Source: Diospyros lotus
Taxonomy: Eukaryota; Streptophyta; Magnoliopsida; Ericales; Ebenaceae
Assembly (NCBI RefSeq): GCF_014633365.1
Contig: NC_068347.1
Coordinates: 15,212,433-15,276,432, forward strand
Reading direction: 5' to 3'
DNA length: 64,000 bases
Program-made: the position numbers and the translations under genes
The notes under the pieces: model-generated
What the model saw: the letters and a program-made list of their open reading frames with translations, nothing else
What the model was told of the DNA's origin: nothing
Database searches by the model: none
Shown here: piece by piece, positions 1 through 10,882 of the stretch
Layout: each line of letters starts with the position of its first letter
Numbering within the stretch: the stretch's first letter is position 1

Positions 1-265
1 GAAGAGATCGAGACGAGCTCGAGGTCATGAGCTCGTGGCTTATGGGAGAGCTTGCGGAAAGAGCTTGGAACGAGCTCAAGGTCATGAGGTGAACATGAGT
101 TCGCTGAACGAGCTCGTGGTCAAGGGGTTGGGCAAGAGCTCGTTGGACGAGCTCGAGGTCAACAACTTGAGAAACGAACTAGCAGGAAAGAGCTCACGAC
201 TGAGCTTATGGTCAGAAAGCATCTAGGTATGAGCTCGCGGCAAAGAGCTGGAACGAGCTCGCTAG
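1..265. repeat. Degenerate GAGCTCG-rich minisatellite-like repeat
   Basis: The motif GAGCTCG or a close variant (AGAGCTC, CGAGCTCG) recurs about every 15-40 bases, with shared neighbours such as 'gaggtcatga' and 'gaacgagctc'. The spacing is irregular, so this is a decayed repeat rather than a clean array. The 63-codon open frame at 35-226 follows from the repeat and resembles nothing I know. The repeat may continue left of the window. Confidence 0.55.
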
Positions 266-288
266 AACATCAATGAAGATGAACATGT

Positions 289-309
289 ATATATATATAT
301 ATATATATA
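289..309. repeat. (TA)n microsatellite
   Basis: About ten consecutive TA dinucleotides. Confidence 0.85.
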
Positions 310-1123
310 AAACTAGGTTTGCCCAACAAAACATAACAGGGGCATTCGAACGACTGTTTAAGCATGAGTATATAGTGGATTAGCTAGGCAGGGCATGCTC
401 TAATAAGTTTTACAAATCTCTGAGGGGTATTAGCTCGATACGCATGTTGTATATATGTATTTATAAGTGGGTCTCATATATGGGCGAACAGTATATATAT
501 ATTTCCAGTTCAGCTTTTGTTGTTTGATGCGAGACCTCTGAATACCTCAATGCAATCATTCCAGAGAGTGGCAGATGACTTAGCATTTTACATTCCAACA
601 TAGCACACACAACTATAAGAGGCATTTGGAACAGCAAGCTCATTCAGATGTGATATACACACAGATATATATATACATACATTTAACACTGTTTCTTTGG
701 ATGCAGAACGAGCAGAAGTTCTCATTCTCACCTAGCTATATAAAATGCCATTCACGAAGAAAGCTTGGGGTGAAAACAAGCCCCATTTCAAGACTGCAAG
801 GAGACTCCAACAAATACCCAGAGATGAAGACTCGGTGAACACTAGCAGAAAGTGAACCATACGCAACAACAAGCGTATAAATATATATTGTGCATGTCTA
901 TATATATAACCCCTCACAGTGACTAAAATGAAGAGACTAACAAGGGAACTTGCACGAGAAAATAAATTACAAGGGAGCTCACACTGACAAATAAAGTGGC
1001 AGTGTGAGAAGAACTTGCAGAACAAAACATGAGATAGCAAAAAATCCAAGAGAGTGATATACAGGGCATGTAAGCGAGCTTACTCTGAAAATAAAGAGGG
1101 AGTGCAAGAAGAACTTGCCTGAT
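310..1123. other. Unassigned non-coding DNA
   Basis: No convincing gene is visible. The stretch is AT-rich, with short TA runs and a repeated phrase 'gaagaacttgc' at about 1008 and 1107. Its right edge is the insertion site of the solo LTR at 1129. Confidence 0.5.
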
Positions 1124-1128
1124 AACTT

Positions 1129-1751
1129 TGCTATGTAGAGAAATTCTCCATTCCTAAAACTGCTATCATCCCAGACGAAAAATACAAGCAGCTAGGAGGG
1201 AAAAGAAGAAATAAGAAGAAGAGGCCATAGATAGGAAATGTGGGTACACTCAAGAGAAAGGTCTCTAGTGTAGGTGCAGCACGAAGAAGGAAAATGCGCA
1301 GTCTGCACCTGCCATTTGGTCAAAATGACCTGATTGTCCTCCACCTTTACAATGGTCAAAAGGAAGACCAAGGGCACTATTGACATTTGATGGCTAATTT
1401 ATTTTATTATGATTTTCTTTTAAGAATTTCAAATCCCATTTCTCAATTGGGCTCAGCCCATGCTGTGGGCTATTCCATGGCCCAACTCACTAACCCAAAT
1501 AAATTATCATAATCCAAGACCATTCAATATATAATTAAAATTCCAAACATATCTCAATGGCCCAATCTACTTGGACTTTCCCCACATTTTTTTGGATCCC
1601 ATTTAGATGGGTTACCAAATTCTCATTTCCTCTTACTCTTCATTCCATAAGAAAAGAAAAATATTTTCAACCCTCAATTAATTAAAGCAAAAAAATTTTA
1701 ACCCAAAATAAAATACCCAAAAACGTCTAGACCCCCTAGTGGGTCGTTACA
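1129..1751 (-). mobile_element. Solo LTR, 623 bp, TSD AACTT
   Basis: The segment begins TGCTATG and ends CGTTACA, and is flanked on both sides by the same five bases, AACTT (1124-1128 and 1752-1756). Read on the minus strand it starts TGTAACGACCC, a start common in plant Ty3 LTRs. No internal region or second LTR is present, so it is a solo LTR left by recombination. The family is not determined. Confidence 0.75.
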
Positions 1752-1756
1752 AACTT

Positions 1757-2083
1757 TTTGGCTTCCAATTATGCAGTAGGACATCCCAGGTCCTTGTACT
1801 TTGGAGGGGTTTTGAATTGAAGGATAACACTCACTTGTTCCGTCAAGAATGTTTTTTCCCGCACATTGATTTTTCTTTTGATTGTGCAGAGATCCTTCAA
1901 AAACTTAGCATAAGAAGGTGTTTACTTAATTGCATCCAATAAAGGAATGTTTATCCTTACCTATTTGAACACCTTGTATATGTCTGCATTTGTTTTATCT
2001 CTTTTTGATTGGGCTAATTTTATAGGGAAGGGTGGCCGAGGTTCAAATTTGGATCTCTCTTCAACACTCTTCCCTTTTTCCTT
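1757..2083. other. Unassigned non-coding DNA beside an Athila-like gag
   Basis: No gene is seen. It lies just downstream (minus strand) of the broken gag and could be decayed internal sequence of that element, but no protease or RT motif is visible. Confidence 0.4.
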
Positions 2084-3607
2084 TTACTTTCTCTCTTGCT
2101 CTCCTTCTTCCTCCTCAGCATTCTTCTCGCCCTCTTTACTTCCTTCCATCACTTCCTTATAATTTACTTCATTAAGCCCTTGGTCTCTCTTACTAATGGT
2201 AGGCCACACTGTCCTAGGGTCCTCGGGTTTCTCAATTACTTTCCCACTCCTAAGGATAGTGACGGATTGGACTTGCTCATGATTCTCTCTAGATGACCCT
2301 TTGGCTTTATGGGCTTGACTTACGGGGTTCGGACTTGGTTGTGAGGGAAACTTCCCTGGTTCTCTAACACTCAAGGTTTGAGTCAACTGACTTCTCATGT
2401 CTTCTAGAGCCCTATTTGTTTGTTCTTGAAACTTGGCTACTGGGGTATTGGTTCCTATTTGACCTTGCATGAATTGTTGTAGGGTATCCTCTAGAGATCT
2501 CCTATGATGAGGCTGATATGCACTAGATGACCCTTGGTTTGGTTGGTAAGACTGCAAGTGTGAGGGGAATGGTGCACGGTGTTGGGCAGCATAATCGTTT
2601 CTCCATGAAAAATTCGAGTGATTACGGGAGTTGGGGTGGTATGTATTGGAATTAGGATTGTACCCTGAGTAGTTCTCACCCTGATTCTGATAAGGCCCAC
2701 CCTCAGTGTGACGTGGCTGTGATCCAGACATTTGGCCATATAGGACCTCTTTAAAAGCAGGAATGGTAGGGCAATCTTCTATCATATGGTCATTCATCTC
2801 ACAGACCATGCAAAGGACTTCCACCTCATGGACGACCTTGGTTTTTTTTAGCTATAATTCTTCCATCTTCTTTGTTAATGCTATTAATCGGGCATTGATG
2901 TTCTCACTTTCACTTATCTAAAATTTTTCTCGAGGCTACGGACTGACATGCTCTCTCGAGTCTTCCAAAGACAACGGACTTACCTCTCAATTCCTAGTAT
3001 TCTCAACTAAAGTGTTGAAAAAGTGAAAAGTTTCTTTGAGTGTCTTCTCATAAAATTCGCCATTGCACATGGTCGACACTAACATCTTAAGGTTGGGGGT
3101 CAAGGCATCATGAAAGAAAGTCACCACCCGCCACTGCTCAAAAGCATGATGTGGGAAAGTAAGAAGTAGATCTTTAAAACGATCACAAGCTTGAGCAAAT
3201 GACTCGGTGGGCTTACAAGCAAAGTTCATCATTTGTCTTTGAAGGGATGTTGTCCTATTGGCCGGAAAGTATTTCTTTAAAAACTTAGTTTTCTTTTCTC
3301 TCCATGTTCCTATTGATCTCGACTTTAATGTGTTTAACCACATTTAAGTTTTATCTTTTAATGAAACTGGGAACAATTTTAGCCTCACAGTATCCTCATT
3401 GATATTCTGATTGACACAAGTGCCGCAGACCTCTTCAAATTCTCTCATGTGAGTGTATGAATTTTTTGAATCGATATCGTGAAAAGTAAGTAACATCTGA
3501 ATGGTACCTGGTTTAAAGTTAAATTTGTGATGGTTAACTGGAAGTACAATGCAAGAGGGAGTAGTTTGCCTCGGAGGGTGCAAATAGTCCCTGAGAGGTC
3601 GAAGCAT
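2084..3607 (-). pseudogene. Athila-like Ty3 retrotransposon gag, broken
   Basis: This is a capsid (gag) gene remnant. Reading leftwards, the N-terminal part (3607-3344) carries the Athila-type phrase PLRDYLHPPRQTTPSCIVLP and a REFEEVC block. An in-frame TAA then separates SLKDKT from MWLNTLKSRSIGTWREKKTKF (3343-2987), which matches the retrotransposon gag domain (WLN..L....I.TW......F...FP). A third open stretch (2824-2084) has a zinc-knuckle-like C-x2-C-x4-H-x4-C (CMVCEMNDHMIEDC) and a Gln/Ser-rich tail ending in an acidic run. At least two interruptions break the frame, and no protease, RT or integrase follows. The matching primer site lies just upstream at 3932-3949. The Athila assignment is by resemblance, not by search. 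Confidence 0.75.
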
Positions 3608-3931
3608 TTAAGCTCGCAAGGGATCTTGATCAGCATGTTCACCCCTTTGAGCAGACATATTATCGTTTTGTTGAGAAATTAGAGATTGCAAATTTAACGG
3701 TTCAATTACAGATAAAGAGTCTATAGAATGATGTGAATGAACTTGTTGTTCTAGCACTTTACTTGATCTAAGTCTCATGCACTCTTTAGTAACTAAAAGT
3801 TACCTAATAGTTTTTTTTTTTAAATATATATTATATATATATATTTTATCTTTGAAATATTTATTTATTTTTTATTTTTTAAAGTAGTAAAACAACAACA
3901 ATAACACACCAAGCTACCAATTTATTCGGGG

Positions 3932-3949
3932 TCCCCAGCAATGACGTCA
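3932..3949 (-). promoter_or_regulatory. Primer-binding site (tRNA-Asp type), decayed
   Basis: On the minus strand this reads TGACGTCATTGCTGGGGA. The 3' end of plant tRNA-Asp predicts TGGCGCCGTTGCCGGGGA. All four differences are G-to-A or C-to-T, as expected from decay of methylated cytosines. It marks the start of the internal region of the minus-strand Athila-like element. Confidence 0.7.
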
Positions 3950-3953
3950 AAAC

Positions 3954-5093
3954 TAACTGCTCTTATCCCCACCTTATAATTTATATTATTTAATCATTTT
4001 TTCAATGCAAAATTGGTGGGACGTTTATACTCGTCAGTGCACGAGTATATGTATAGCACAAGTTTAATTTTCCAGATTAGTCCGGGTTGATTCGCTGGGA
4101 TATTTGTTTATGGTAAGATGAATCACACCTAAATAGATCGGTTTGTGTAAAATGGATAAAAGTTTTGGAAAGATTTATTTGCAAGATTTTTTTTTTTTAA
4201 AGAAAATAATGTTTGTGTATGGAAGAAAATCTTGGGACAAGGCAATTCCATTGCCAAAACCGACTAAACCCCGAATAGACAATGAAATAGTAATATCAAT
4301 TTGAGTTAAATTGAGGATCTGCCAGTAAATATAATTCAAGATAATGATAATTCTTGATTAAGCAATCTCTATACATGGCATGAGAGATTCTAAGTTAAGC
4401 AATTACCATAAATTGAATTATATTTCACGGACAGAATTTAAATTTAAATTAGATTAATCATTTGGGCTTGGGTATAAAAGTATGTCCAGATCTAGCAATC
4501 TCCATACGTGATATGAAAATTCTAAATTAGGCGTATGCCCCAATCCAAACTCAAAGATACATTTTACGCACACTCTTTAAATTTAAATCAGATTAATCAT
4601 TTGGGCTTGGGTATGAAAGCATTTTCAGGTCTAACAATCTCCATACGTGGCATGAAAATTCTAAATTATGCGCATGCCCCAATCAAAACTCAAAGATACA
4701 TTATACGCACACTGCTTAAATTTAAATCAGATTAATATTACACAAATTGAAGTTCGGCTATCTTGGGATTCAGTGGCACTGGACGCTGTCCTGGCCTTGC
4801 CCAAGTTAGATTTAGCCTCACATCTTCATTTGAAAATTAATTAACAGGAATTTAAATGGCGTAATTTAAATGATGAAAATTAAATAATAAGAATTATAAT
4901 TGCAGAAATCTAAAAGACAGTATTTAACGGACATAAATTAATTACGATAAATTAAGTTGCATTAATGTAAAGGCAGAATTAAAATCAACTGAAACTTAAA
5001 GGCAAGAAAGAACACAAAAGAGAAGACATGAGAGAACACAAAAGCAATTCTCAAAGAGAAATTCTAAGAACACAAATATGCTTTGATTTATAA
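3954..5093 (-). mobile_element. Athila-like LTR, minus orientation, truncated
   Basis: The segment starts next to the decayed primer site and shares many phrases, in the same order, with the Athila-like solo LTR at 18852-34738. Examples are the block with 'actcgtcagtgcacgagta', the 'caatctccatacgtgatatg' blocks and 'caattctcaaagaga' near its right end. About 1.14 kb remains of an LTR that is about 2.0 kb in the other copy. It is joined directly to an inverted piece of the same LTR (5094-5328). Confidence 0.65.
4451..4738. repeat. 139-bp tandem repeat inside the Athila-like LTR
   Basis: The phrase AGATTAATCATTTGGGCTTG starts at 4451 and 4590, and a partial third copy starts at 4729, giving an exact 139-bp period. 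The unit also holds 'ccatacgtg.catgaaaattctaaatta' and 'ctcaaagatacatt'. Confidence 0.75.
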
Positions 5094-5328
5094 AAAGAAT
5101 CTTGCAAATAAATCTTTCCAAAATTTTTACTCATTTTACACAAACCGATCTATTCAAGTGTGATTCATCTTACCATAAACATATCTCCCAATAAATCGAC
5201 CCGGACTCATCCGAAAAATTAAACTTGTGTTATACGTGCACTGGCGAGTATAAACGCCCTACCAATTTTGAATTGAAAAAATAATTAAATAATATAAATT
5301 ATAAGGTGGGGATAAGAGCAATTAGTTT
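5094..5328 (+). mobile_element. Athila-like LTR 3' part, plus orientation
   Basis: This is close to the reverse complement of 3954-4190 (shared blocks around 'cttgcaaataaatctttcc', 'acacaaaccgatctatt', 'gataagagcaatta'). It ends immediately before a primer site. With 3954-4190 it makes an inverted repeat with arms of about 235 bp and a loop of about 0.9 kb. Confidence 0.65.
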
Positions 5329-5346
5329 TAGCGCTGTTGTCGGGGA
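5329..5346 (+). promoter_or_regulatory. Primer-binding site (tRNA-Asp type)
   Basis: Reads TAGCGCTGTTGTCGGGGA, matching the tRNA-Asp-complementary TGGCGCCGTTGCCGGGGA except for three transitions. It follows the plus-strand LTR end directly. Confidence 0.75.
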
Positions 5347-5351
5347 GATTA

Positions 5352-5457
5352 GTGTCGACCATGTGCAATGGCGAATTTTACGAGAAGACACCCGAAGAAA
5401 CTTTTCACTTTTTCGACACTTTAGCTGAGAATAAGGAATTGGGAGGTAAGTCCATTG
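5352..5457 (+). pseudogene. Athila-like gag fragment
   Basis: Translates as VSTMCNGEFYEKTPEETFHF and continues FDTLAENKELGG, nearly the same as the end of the minus-strand gag domain at about 2990-3090 (VSTMCNGEFYEKTLKETFHF). Only a few bases separate it from the primer site, so the 5' part of gag has been deleted. The fragment stops at the Cassandra LTR at 5458. Confidence 0.75.
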
Positions 5458-5684
5458 TGTAATACCCCAAGAGCCCAGAAAAGTTAGTATATATCGAGGA
5501 TAGTGTAAGAAAGGAAACAACACCAGCAGGATACCTTTTGGGCTGAATGTTAGCAAAGAACTCCCAAGTTAAGTGTGTTTGACCTAGGGTAATCCAAGGA
5601 TGGGTGACCCCCCCGGGAAGTTCGCGTAGGCCCATCAGAGTAAGTTGTTTCGGTCCTTCTTATCGCTCGATACAGGATGTTACA
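5458..5684 (+). repeat. Cassandra 5' LTR
   Basis: 227 bp, TG...CA. The 5S-like promoter blocks lie at about 5557-5572 and 5608-5632. Confidence 0.85.
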
Positions 5685-5876
5685 GGTGGTATCAAAGCCA
5701 ACCCCTGAGCCACTGAGCGCGGTGGTGGGGCAAACCTCAGCGAGGACGCTGAGTCCCCAAGGGGGGGTGCGTGTAGGCACCTTAGGCGAATCCCACATTG
5801 GCCATGCATCGGGGGGAGATCTGAGACCGGTTGTAAGGTCGCATGATGAGGACGTCATGTGCTCAAGGGGGGAGAA

Positions 5877-6103
5877 TGTAATACCCCGAGAGCCCAGAAA
5901 AGTTAGTATATATCGAGGATAGTGTAAGAAAGGAAACAACACCAGCTGGATGCCTTTTGGGTTGAATATTGGCAAAGAACTCCCATGTTAAGCGTGCTTG
6001 ACCTGGGGTAATCCAAGGATGGGTGACCCCCCTGGGAAGTTCGCGTAGGCCCATCAGGGTAAGTTGTTCCGGTCCTTCCTATCGCTCGATACGGGATGTT
6101 ACA
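5877..6103 (+). repeat. Cassandra 3' LTR
   Basis: 227 bp, differing from the 5' LTR at only a handful of positions by eye. It carries the same 5S-like block. Confidence 0.85.
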
Positions 6104-6745
6104 AAGAGTCTTCAGACCCACATGGAGGATACTTATCAGGGCACTTTCATCTCGAAGATACCTTCGCCCTCACTTGATGCATCTTTCCCAGAAAGTCGAG
6201 AGACTCTTACTCATATCCCACGTGTTGCATGGGCCCCATCGTCAAGTGTCAATAAATACCTGCCTATTCCATGGCAAACGAACCTTTTTGGACCCTTTAC
6301 AACTCACACTCTCTCTTTAAGACCGTAGTCCCGAAAACTCATACTCTAAACCATACACAACCCATCGAGAGACTACTCCCCCAAATACCCATATTAAACA
6401 TACCATACATACATATATCAGCATACATTTACATTATGTTTCAGGATATCAGTGTTTGACTTAGGCATAGGAGGGCCCGTGTAGGGAAGATCCCCACATG
6501 CCTTCTAATTGTCTCTATGTTACAGACTTTGCTGGTTCCATCTAGAGCCAGGCTCCCAAAAACCCTCTGAGGGAAACTTTCTCAGAGACTCCAACGATCC
6601 ATCCGAGGACTCCTAAAGTTTCAGCTCTCCTCTAGCCTTTGTTGATCCTCTGAGTGGCATCCTGGATCTTACTATTTTCTCAAAGGACATTGCTTTGCCT
6701 ATTCCCAAGACAAACAAATTCAATTATTGTATTTTGACAACAACA
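6104..6745 (+). mobile_element. Tat-like Ty3 LTR, 3' portion
   Basis: Matches, in order, the pieces at 16960-17004, 18465-18657, 35059-35141 and 35780-36097. Shared phrases include 'gagtcttc', 'ccttcgccctcac', 'gtcaagtgt.aataaatac', 'atcagtgtttgacttag' and 'agtggcatcctgga'. It ends ACAACAACA directly before a primer site. The 5' part of the LTR is missing, replaced by the Cassandra element and Athila sequence. Confidence 0.6.
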
Positions 6746-6748
6746 ATT

Positions 6749-6765
6749 TGGCGTTGTCGGTGGGA
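6749..6765 (+). promoter_or_regulatory. Primer-binding site of the Tat-like element
   Basis: TGGCGTTGTCGGTGGGA resembles the TGGCGCCGTCTGTGGGA primer site common in plant Tat/Ogre-lineage Ty3 elements, with CC-to-TT and one T-to-G change. It lies three bases after the LTR end. Confidence 0.5.
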
Positions 6766-7291
6766 AATGAACTTAAAGGTCATTTACCCTGAGAAAGCTT
6801 ATAAGGATGGATCGTATGAACATGGCACCCCAGTTTGGAAATCCACTGCGATACTCACGTCTCAGCTTACAACATCTCCTCATAACTCAGTTTCCAAATC
6901 TTCTTAGTAGGCACAGGGGAGCTTTCGCCAAGCTTTTCTCTTACTATTATGAGCCTTCCAAGGCTTTTCCCCTATTATTACGCCAACCCTCAGTGGACAA
7001 GCATACCCTCCCATCTTATTTTATGAGTGTTCTTGAATTGAAGAACCAATCTAGGAAAGTGTGAAGGTTCAGGAATACCTGCCTCTCATGCATGCCTTTC
7101 CTAATTAAAATGGAACTTGATGATGAAGGTTGTAACTCCCTAATCATGCTAACCCCCACGAAAGAGCGTCGCCCTGAATTCATTTCAAATGAAGCGGCCT
7201 TTTCCTCAGGTAAAGCCCTCTTAGAGGAATGCCTGTAGGAAGGTTCATGAACCAAGGGGCGATACCTCGAGCTTGTCAATTTTACAGACAT
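6766..7291 (+). other. Presumed leader/internal start of the Tat-like element
   Basis: Follows the primer site. Short open frames (such as MDRMNMAPQFGNPLRYSRLS from 6807) do not match any domain I know. If the LTR at 16904-36097 is its partner, the interior is about 3.8 kb after removing later insertions, with no recognisable polyprotein. Confidence 0.35.
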
Positions 7292-7501
7292 GTTCATAAG
7301 AAGGACAGGAACAACTTACCCTGATGGGCCTACGCGAACTTCCCAGGGGGGTCGCCCATCCTTGGATTACCCTAGGTCAAGCACGCTTAACTTGGGAGTT
7401 CTTTGCCAACATTCAGCCTAAAAAGTATTTAACTGGTGTTAATTCATTTCTTACACTATCCTCGATATATACTAACTTCTCTGGGCTCTCGGGGTATTAC
7501 A
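7292..7501 (-). mobile_element. Cassandra LTR fragment with 5S-like block
   Basis: The reverse complement starts TGTAATACCCCGAGAGCCC and contains the 5S-like blocks AAGTTAAGCGTGCTTG and GGATGGGCGAC...GGGAAGT. The 3' end of the LTR is diverged or missing on the left, where only 'ataagaaggac' is recognisable. No second LTR is nearby, so it is a truncated solo copy. Confidence 0.75.
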
Positions 7502-7641
7502 ACTCTAATGCAAACGAGTGCCGACTTGTTCATAAGTAAATAAAGTAGAAGTTGGTGAGCTACGCGAAGTGTTGATGAGATTAGATTAATTATCAGCACC
7601 CTCTGCACCAACTTGTCTCTGCAACTTTCTTGATCACTACA

Positions 7642-10117
7642 TGTAATACCCCATATTGCATAGTGTTAAGTAAGTTCAAGGAACTAAAAATTGATTTGAG
7701 AATTTAGTTAACTAATTGCCGAATTGATGGAAGGGAGTATCCTGAAATATAAATATCTAAGGAAAAATGTATGTCATTGACGAGTGTCTTGAGATAGGAT
7801 TTATGATACTTAAAACAATCAGAACAGAGACAGTTTTCAGTACAGCTAATTTTCAGCTTGGAAAACTGAATGACCATAAGAGATGTAATACTTGAGATTT
7901 TTAAACTCAGATACTTGAGGAAATAGGACATTTCAAGGGATTATGAAAGTCTGGAGACAAAAGTTTAGTTTCTGAGCTAGGGAAAAAATCGTAATTTTGA
8001 GATTGGGTAAAAGTGTAATTTACCTAAAAATTAGGGTGTTAGCATAATTAATCATTTCTTCAGGGACTAAAATACAATTAAAAATTAGTCTGGGACAAAG
8101 TTAAAAAGGGTCTAAGTGCAATCACCTGAAAAGTTTGTGCCAAAGTGTAATTCTTGAAACTTCGCAACTGGGTCATAGGGTAACAAATTGGGCCAGCAAA
8201 CCATTAGAAATGATGATGAGACACACAAATCAAAGCATGAGGTGGCAGGACAAATGTGTAAATAGCTAAGAAGGTGCATGAATTACATTTCAATTGAGTT
8301 TTGGATTTCAAACAACATTAAATCCACATTTGAATCACTTAGGAGTCCAAAACTTAGTCTCCAAGTTTGCTTAGTCTCCAAGCTAGGAACATGTGGCAAG
8401 CACTCATGATGACTCTAGAGATAGGATAAAAGCTCATGATGACCTCGCAAGGTGGCAACGTGTGATTGGCTATGAAAGTTTACTTAGCCTCCAAGTCTCC
8501 AAAATCTTATCCTTAAGGACACGTGGCAAGCAACTATTGGATTTCTTGAAAGCTAAGTTAAGGTCTCATAATGATGCATAATGACTCCTTTGAGGTGGCA
8601 GATAAGACTCATGATGACCCTAGAGGTGGCAACATGTAGTTGGTTAGAGAAGTCTATAAATATGGGCCTAGGTTGATCACAAACAATTCCAAACATCTTC
8701 GAGTAGAATCTCTCCCAAATTGAGGGAAACAAATGGGAGGGTCTTGTTATTGAGAAAGAGGGAAGAATTTTGCAAAAAGGACTTGAGGATTTGCACGAAA
8801 ATTGAGGCGTTCTGAGTATGTTCAAGGTGAGTGGTTCGATCCAGCAATTGGTTTTTAGTTTATTATAAATGTTTTGGTTGATGAGCGTTCTTACTTAAAA
8901 CTTGGTTTATTATAAGTGGTTCTACCCTTAAACTTAGTTTTGGTTCTTCTTAAAACTTGATTTAGTTCATGCAAACGATTTGATTGCATGTGAACGGTTT
9001 AACCTGTTATGGTTGTTTTCATATAGAAGGTTCATCCCAAAATGTTTATGCATGTGCATTGAATTTTGTGTGATAAGTTATATACATTAAATGTTGTTTT
9101 ATATAATGCATTGATTCATGGTATCTGGCATTTGAATGTTTTCATGTTGTTCATGTGAGATGTGAGATGTGAGATGTCAACTTGTGATGCAGCACTTGAG
9201 TGATAGCACTAGGGAAACGTGCTAAGGATTAATGCCCACTTGTGACGGGGGCTGAGAGTGGACACCACCCTTGCGAGTCAACAAGTGGCGGGGCTAAGAG
9301 TGGACACCACCCTAAATCGGCTTAAGTGGTGGGGTTGGGAGTGGACACCACCCCGAGGCCTTTGAGCGGTAGCATTGTTTTCGAGGTGGACATGGATTCC
9401 CAGGGATAGTGTTGATCATCATGTGGCCAGGATTTGTGTTGATGTGGTCTAGAATGCTTCTGAGTGGGAACGTAATGATGATGGGGTGATTTCCGGGTTC
9501 ATACATTGACGTTTCCCCTTTTAAGCTATGACGGTGTTATGCCAATGCGTCGATGTGGTTATGTTGCCTCTAAAGAGATTACTCTTTTCCCGTGGTATGG
9601 GTTAAATGTTGTGTGGGATTCTCTTGGGTTGGGGCTTGTCAAGTTATATCAGTTTGTTTCATGTCTTGCACACATTCCTAAAAACGTGTTTTGAACTCTC
9701 ACTTAAATAATTCAACATCTAATTTTGGACTTTGTCTCTGGAATATTCAAACGTTCTAGGTGAAAGCAGCAGTGCCAAAGTAAAAGGAATTGTCGAGGAG
9801 TAATGGCTATGTGTGGATGGATCGTAGCATGCCATTTTAAATTATGATGTATTTTGTTTTTAATGATGTCATGTTGAACGACGGTACGATTTTCATGTTA
9901 TGAATAAAATGGTTTGGTTATATACTATTTGAGGTTTCGATGTAGCCTCCGCATTTATGATAAGTGTTACTTGTCTTAGTTTATTGATTCTTATTTTGGT
10001 ATGCTGAGAAGGTATAACGGGATTGTCGGGGAACTATTTGTGTGGAGTTTATATTGGAAAAAAATATATCCCCAAAATCTTATGTTATCTAACACCCTAG
10101 AAAAGTGGGGTGTTACA
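7642..10117 (+). mobile_element. Solo LTR, 2476 bp, TSD CTACA
   Basis: Starts TGTAATACCCCATATTGC, ends GGGGTGTTACA, and is flanked by CTACA on both sides (7637-7641 and 10118-10122). Its length and internal 'gagtggacaccaccc' subrepeats resemble long LTRs of chromovirus (Tekay/Del-like) elements. It contains no retroelement coding sequence. Confidence 0.8.
9241..9356. repeat. Subrepeats 'ggg.ctgagagtggacaccaccc' in LTR
   Basis: Three units ending GAGTGGACACCACCC (or GGAGTGGACACCACCCC), preceded by a 'gtggcggggct'-like block, spaced about 50 bp apart. Confidence 0.7.
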
Positions 10118-10122
10118 CTACA

Positions 10123-10877
10123 TCTGCCCTCTTTGCCAGAAGATATTTGACATTCATCATGAGTCATCCCAAGCCCTACGTTAGCAAGACAATGCAATCA
10201 GCTACGACGAGAGTTTCTCATAAGCCTTTGCCATAAATGCTTCAAAGGCAAAGAATTGCTAGAGCTGCTTGCAACATTATGTTGATCGCTTCATGGACGT
10301 CATCCTCAAAGAGTTCGAGACAAATTAGTCAAGATTACAAGTTAGAAGTCGTTGGTCTACGAGTAGAGGCAAAAGCATTCAAGTGAAGGTAGTACTAACT
10401 GAAAACTAACACATTGTAATACACTGATATAGATACATGTATCGAGTTTCATAAACAAAATAAATTTGTATGGAAAAAGGTATAGTAGTGATAGAGGGTG
10501 CGTGCGCTTTTATTTGCCTTGCAGTGACTTAGTAAAAGATCGAGGGTCTGACTTAGCTCACCCCAGAGAGCTAGGAGGATGGAGCCTCTTGGACTCGGCT
10601 TAATAACAACCTTCTGTATGAAAAAACTAGATTTGACCAAGGACTTCAACTGTGAAAAAATAAGATTTGGGAAAAAATGATTCTCAAAAGGCTGTTGAAT
10701 TCTTATCCAAAGAGTACATTATGGGAGTTTTGTGGGTTGGGAAAGCTAATCTTTATATGGGGTAACTTAATGTCCCAGCGTGACTCATATAACCATATGG
10801 AAAAGAAACAAACGTTTATTTTGAGGCGACTACGCCATGCCTTGGCCGCAACTTTTGTCCTTAACGCATATCGTGGA
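10123..10877. other. Unassigned DNA between solo LTRs
   Basis: No convincing open frame or RNA gene. It may be decayed interior of the Tat-like element. Confidence 0.4.
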
Positions 10878-10882
10878 CGTAG

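Larger units (their letters stand above)
5458..6103 (+). mobile_element. Cassandra-type TRIM with two 5S-bearing LTRs
   Basis: Two 227-bp LTRs (5458-5684 and 5877-6103), both TGTAATACCCC...TGTTACA, flank a 192-bp non-coding interior. A primer site of initiator tRNA-Met type (TGGTATCAAAGC, 5687-5698) follows the first LTR, and a purine run (AAGGGGGGAGAA) precedes the second. Each LTR carries a 5S rRNA-like block (about 5530-5632 and 5950-6051) that keeps the 5S internal promoter landmarks: AAGTTAAGTGTGTTTG and GGATGGGTGAC....GGGAAGT. 5S-bearing LTRs define the plant Cassandra elements. The five bases left (CATTG) and right (AAGAG) differ, and the flanks belong to different host elements, so this copy looks recombinant. 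Confidence 0.9.

Noticed and set aside
35..226. 63-codon open frame in the GAGCTCG repeat
   Set aside because: It is created by the repeat (Glu/Leu/Ser-rich) and matches no family.
5530..5632. 5S rRNA gene
   Set aside because: Only part of 5S is similar, and it is embedded in LTRs with retroelement ends; it is the Cassandra-borne sequence, not a gene in a 5S array.
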